Shown in pieces: positions 61,100-64,000 of a stretch of 64,000 bases of DNA (the stretch's first letter is position 1; the number at the start of each line of letters is the position of its first letter). Source of the stretch: Malonomonas rubra DSM 5091. GTDB taxonomy: Bacteria > Desulfobacterota > Desulfuromonadia > Desulfuromonadales > Geopsychrobacteraceae. Made by a program: the position numbers and the translations under genes. The stretch lies in the NCBI RefSeq assembly GCF_900142125.1, contig NZ_FQZT01000006.1:1-64000 (forward strand). Direction: 5' to 3'. The notes beneath the pieces are model-generated. The model was not told the DNA's origin. It saw nothing but the letters and a program-made list of their open reading frames with translations, and did not search any database.

Positions 61100-61816
61100 A
61101 TGAGTATCGACCCGTTACAGTCGCTATTGCCGTCAACACAACTGAAGCCCTTGAATCAGGTTGGTCGCGACGAAACCACAAATACGGGGTTTGCCGAACT
61201 CCTTGATGCTGCCGGGCAGGTGAAAGCCGGTGTCGCCAAAGCCCAGGAGTTGATGGAGCTGGCGCAGATGCAACTGTTGCAGGGGCTGTTCGATACAAAG
61301 GAGGAGGCAGGCAAGAATGATGATCTCCTCAGCCGTTTGTCTACCGCGGGCTTCAGTCTGCGCGCAGCCCCTCAGGTTCAGCAGGCTGATCGGGTTTACC
61401 GGCAACTGCAGCCTTCATTGCAGAATCCACCGGAGCGCGCGGAGATCGAAAGTATGATCGAGCGGGTTGCGCAGCAGGTCAGCCTGGCACCGGAGTTGAT
61501 CCGTTCAGTCGTGGCTGCTGAGAGTAATTTTCAGCCACAGGCGATCTCGCCCGTTGGCGCTCAGGGGTTGATGCAGTTGATGCCTGCGACGGCGGCCGAG
61601 CTTGGGGTGGAGGATAGCTTTGATCCACAGCAGAACCTGTTGGGTGGAAGCCGTTATTTAAAGCAATTGCTCGACAAATATGACGGTGATCTCGATAAGG
61701 CGCTGGCGGCTTACAACTGGGGCCAGGGGAACGTTGACCGAAAAGGCTTGCAACAGATGCCCGAGGAAACCCGGGACTACCTGGTTAAAGTCAAAGCCGG
61801 GCTGTCGACAGGTTAG
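61100..61816 (+). CDS. SLT-type lytic transglycosylase domain protein
   Basis: The 238-residue protein has an N-terminal low-complexity region (1-120) without a signal peptide, then a C-terminal lysozyme-like SLT domain: 'AAESNFQPQAISPVGAQGLMQLMPATA' with the catalytic Glu, and 'ALAAYNWGQGNVDR'. Such enzymes cut peptidoglycan. The missing signal and the MSIDPLQ-type start resemble flagellum- or secretion-associated transglycosylases that leave the cell by a dedicated route. The stop overlaps by 4 bases the end of the convergent PilZ gene. Confidence 0.83.
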   Translation: MSIDPLQSLLPSTQLKPLNQVGRDETTNTGFAELLDAAGQVKAGVAKAQELMELAQMQLLQGLFDTKEEAGKNDDLLSRLSTAGFSLRAAPQVQQADRVYRQLQPSLQNPPERAEIESMIERVAQQVSLAPELIRSVVAAESNFQPQAISPVGAQGLMQLMPATAAELGVEDSFDPQQNLLGGSRYLKQLLDKYDGDLDKALAAYNWGQGNVDRKGLQQMPEETRDYLVKVKAGLSTG

Positions 61817-62514
61817 CTTTTGAGTTTTTTCTCGTAAATTGCTTTGCCCGGATGCCGGATCTGCTCCAGTTGTGCTTCGCTGATCGTCGTAAAGCTGACA
61901 CCGATAGAGGGGATTTTCATCGCAGTTCCCCAGGGAATTCTGCTGCAGATGCTGGCTTGGATCGGAGTTTGATCTTCAAATTCAATGAAGCGTAGCCAGA
62001 CATTGCTTTCCAGGGGGCGATCACGCCCAGTGATCAGGGAGCAACCCCCTTCTGAAATATCAATACTGGTCGAGCGTTCAACATCGTCATCGCGAAAATC
62101 CTCATCACTTGCCAGCAGAACGTTGTAATGGAGGCGCATGCGCTGAAAGCGGCGGATTCTTCGTGCTGTGAAACTTTGGCAATGCTCGTCAATAAACAGC
62201 TTCAAGCTCATGTTGTCAGTAGGGTGGCTACCGTAAAGCAGGCACAGAAGCTTCTGGCTGGATTGGTCCCAGCGCAGGCGTAGGGTCGGGAAAAGCCGCA
62301 GCAGTTCGTGGCACTGGGCTTTTTCAACCTGGTTCGCTTTGACCAGCGTGGGTAGGTCGATCAGCAGACCGTTGTAGGGGATTTCTTTCATCTGCTCGAA
62401 CATTTCGTGCAGACTGGCGGCGGTGTCGCAATCAGCTCCCAGACTGCTGACCTGCTGCTGGTACAATTTGCGAATCTCTGGATCTGCTGCTGCAACGATA
62501 GTGCGAACGTTCAT
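61813..62514 (-). CDS. PilZ-domain protein with a receiver-like N-terminus
   Basis: The 233-residue protein has an N-terminal part (1-115) receiver-like in outline ('TIVAAADPEIRKLYQQQVSSLGADC', 'GLLIDLPTL') but without a full active site. The C-terminal PilZ domain (about 125-225) has 'RRIRRFQRMRL' and 'SIDISEGGCSL', the motifs that bind cyclic-di-GMP. It has the same size and layout as the gene at 7158-7859. AAAGG precedes the ATG. The partner is unknown. Confidence 0.72.
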   Translation of the reverse strand: MNVRTIVAAADPEIRKLYQQQVSSLGADCDTAASLHEMFEQMKEIPYNGLLIDLPTLVKANQVEKAQCHELLRLFPTLRLRWDQSSQKLLCLLYGSHPTDNMSLKLFIDEHCQSFTARRIRRFQRMRLHYNVLLASDEDFRDDDVERSTSIDISEGGCSLITGRDRPLESNVWLRFIEFEDQTPIQASICSRIPWGTAMKIPSIGVSFTTISEAQLEQIRHPGKAIYEKKLKS

Positions 62515-62584
62515 AACGACCTTTCCGTACGGGCTTTGACGATAGTATAGCCCTAACGTTAGAGGTCGTCAATTTTGAGAAGTT

Positions 62585-62878
62585 TCAGGATTTTTTGTCA
62601 AAGAATCGGCCGCTTTGTCGTTCACGCTTCAGTTCATCAACAAACTCTTTCAGGCGAGACGTTTGGGCAGCGTTGACCAGCGGTTCCTGCTTTGAAAAGA
62701 ACCATTTTTCACCGTCCCAGCCGACATCCTTGTTGATCGGGCGTTCCGGGTTAGTCACTACCTCGCAGGCTCCGGAGAGTGAATACCCTTGATAAACCTG
62801 GGAAATCAGGCATTCCTCGCCTTCGACATTGATCCAACCCTTCAGTTCGATTTTCGGATGATTTTTCTTGCTCAGCAT
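62585..62878 (-). CDS. Small hypothetical protein
   Basis: The 97-residue soluble protein begins 'MLSKKNHPKIELKGWINVEG' and ends in a charged tail. There is one beta-rich segment ('LISQVYQGYSLSGACEVVTNP'). No family is recognised. The ATG at 62878 is preferred because GGGGGG lies 5 bases before it; an upstream start at 62902 has none. It lies 70 bases upstream of the PilZ gene on the same strand and may share its transcript. Confidence 0.6.
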   Translation of the reverse strand: MLSKKNHPKIELKGWINVEGEECLISQVYQGYSLSGACEVVTNPERPINKDVGWDGEKWFFSKQEPLVNAAQTSRLKEFVDELKRERQSGRFFDKKS

Positions 62879-63113
62879 GTTTCCCCCCGATCTCATCACC
62901 AAAAAGTTTAGTTCGTTACTCTTGCTTTCTTAATTAATTATCTAGCAGTGAAGTCAACTAGAGTAAAGTTTTTTTGATGCCAGGATGTCATAATCCTGTT
63001 GTGTTGGTAACTGACGTGTTGCGGTGGATGGCCGCCGAATCAGGTTAAAAAGGTTGACGGATTTGCTCTTCGCCAGCAAACTGAAATTCTTATTTTTCAG
63101 CGGAAGAAGGATA

Positions 63114-63617
63114 ATGAACAGTTTGCACAATCAACGTGGTGTTGCCCTTATGGGGGTGCTGATGGCGGTGGTGGTTCTTGGCCTGATGTCGGGGATTGCC
63201 GGTTCCAGTTGGAAGTCCATCGTTCAGCGTGCCAAAGAAGAAGAGTTGCTGTGGCGGGGCAGCCAGTATCGCAAGGCAATCGAATCCTATTACAAAAGCA
63301 GCCAGGGAGGGGCAGTGGCCGCTTTGCCGACCGATCTGGAGAAGCTCGTAAAAGATGATCGTTCAATCGCTGTGTTGCGTCACCTGCGCAAGCTTTATAA
63401 CGATCCAATGACCGGGAACGATTGGGTTGTGATAAAAGATCCTTCCGGCAAGATCAGTGGCGTGCGGAGCAGCAGCGAGCTTGAAGTTTTCAAGCAGGAC
63501 GGGTTTGATTCTGCCAACAGTGCTTTTGTCGGCAAAACCCGCTACAGCGAGTGGGAGTTTGTTTTTCAGCCGACAACAGCGCAGAAAGTAGCGAAACCGG
63601 CCAGCAAAACACAATGA
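63114..63617 (+). CDS. Type II secretion pseudopilin-like protein
   Basis: The 167-residue protein starts 'MNSLHNQRG' followed by the hydrophobic helix 'VALMGVLMAVVVLGLMSG', the arrangement of a prepilin leader cut after Gly. The usual Glu at position 5 of the mature helix is Gly, so it may be a minor or tip pseudopilin. The globular part contains 'EELLWRGSQYRKAIESYY', common in GspG-like proteins, and a Pro/Asp-rich C-terminal region. GGAAGAAGG precedes the ATG at 63114. It is isolated from other secretion genes and is followed by a terminator. Confidence 0.75.
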   Translation: MNSLHNQRGVALMGVLMAVVVLGLMSGIAGSSWKSIVQRAKEEELLWRGSQYRKAIESYYKSSQGGAVAALPTDLEKLVKDDRSIAVLRHLRKLYNDPMTGNDWVVIKDPSGKISGVRSSSELEVFKQDGFDSANSAFVGKTRYSEWEFVFQPTTAQKVAKPASKTQ

Positions 63618-63657
63618 TTTCCGCGCAGTTTTAAGATGGCTGCTCAGCACCAAAAGG

Positions 63658-63696
63658 AAACGGCCCGTCCAACTAAGGATCGGGCCGTTTTTTTTT
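63658..63696. terminator. Intrinsic terminator between convergent genes
   Basis: AAACGGCCCG (63658-63667) pairs with CGGGCCGTTT (63681-63690), followed by a T run to 63696. The short A run on the left also permits use from the minus strand. Confidence 0.88.
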
Positions 63697-63697
63697 G

Positions 63698-64000
63698 TCA
63701 GCTCTCAATGCTTGCTGCTGCCTGCTCTGCGTGCTTGTCGCGAAGGCCGAGCAACCTGCGGAAATCTTCCAGAATCAGGTAGAGTGCCGGGATTAGCAGC
63801 AGAATGATGCCGGTGCCGAAAAGGATGCCGAAGCCGAGGGAGATTGCCATCGGAATGAGAAACTTGGCCTGTACACTGGTCTCCAGAATCATCGGCATCA
63901 AGCCGAAAAAGGTCGTGAAAGATGTAAGAATAATCGGCCGGAAACGTCGTGTTCCGGCGGCAACCAATGCTTCGTAAAGCGGCATCCCGTCGATCCGGTT
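63698..64000 (-). CDS. RND-family efflux transporter, C-terminal fragment
   Basis: The frame is open through the right edge of the window, so this is the last 100 codons of a much longer gene (AcrB/CusA-type pumps have about 1030 residues). The segment '[22 protein letters not shown]' is the conserved cytoplasmic-loop and helix-11 motif of HAE/RND pumps, followed by the last helix '[21 protein letters not shown]' and a short charged tail. It would form a tripartite efflux system driven by protons. The substrate cannot be deduced. Confidence 0.88.
   Translation of the reverse strand, partial: NRIDGMPLYEALVAAGTRRFRPIILTSFTTFFGLMPMILETSVQAKFLIPMAISLGFGILFGTGIILLLIPALYLILEDFRRLLGLRDKHAEQAAASIES

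Overview
This window looks like chromosomal DNA from a dissimilatory metal-reducing bacterium of the Desulfuromonadales (Geobacter/Desulfuromonas relatives). The reasons are six multihaem c-type cytochrome genes with 71 CXXCH haem sites in total, OmcS-family cytochromes, a GEMM-type cyclic-dinucleotide riboswitch in front of a cytochrome, several sigma-54 activators and PilZ proteins, and housekeeping genes (glmU-glmS, gatCAB, mtnA, glnE) typical of that group. No rRNA, tRNA or CRISPR array was seen. All family assignments are from reading the sequence; no database search was run.

Layout. 1-2.9 kb: an accessory, AT-richer left edge. The 3' end of an IS3-family element has cut off the C-terminus of a DASS-family anion transporter. 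A CPBP membrane protease follows, then a gene-poor stretch that may encode a Fur-controlled small RNA. 2.9-7.9 kb (minus strand): a sensory operon of a degenerate-receiver/PilZ protein, a PhnD-like binding lipoprotein, a histidine kinase whose sensor region carries a haem c site, and an NtrC-type regulator. 8.2-27.4 kb (plus strand): a continuous extracellular electron transfer locus. Its order is a 12-haem cytochrome, an NHL beta-propeller, two hexahaem OmcS-family cytochromes, a beta-propeller lipoprotein, an outer-membrane barrel, two CsgG-like lipoproteins, a PpiC-type prolyl isomerase, 26-haem and 16-haem cytochromes, a second propeller, a membrane-anchored 5-haem cytochrome and a HAMP-only membrane protein. 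The central part matches the published omcS-companion (osc) nanowire assembly cluster.

Control of this locus is the most interesting part. The sensory operon and the first cytochrome diverge from one intergenic region that holds back-to-back sigma-54 promoter matches with two GGGAAATTTCCC-type boxes about 23 bp apart between them. The same box pair recurs before a third sigma-54 match at the propeller gene. The omcS-like gene carries a GEMM-I riboswitch whose P1 strand can instead pair over 9 bp with the ribosome binding site. Sigma-54 activation, perhaps through the haem kinase, may therefore be layered with second-messenger control of translation.

27.6-33.3 kb: a sigma-54 activator, tandem inverted-repeat operators, two Hsp20 genes, ClpB and a thioredoxin-fold protein form a stress block. 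33.4-64 kb: mostly core genes (radical SAM, glmU, glmS, symporter, ClC channel, UvrD-type helicase, Mrp, gatCAB, mtnA, glnE, ttcA) mixed with unusual signalling proteins (REC-PilZ-GAF, REC-MalT-like-BTAD, REC-DUF4388-DnaJ-TPR). The window ends in an RND efflux pump gene that runs off the right edge.
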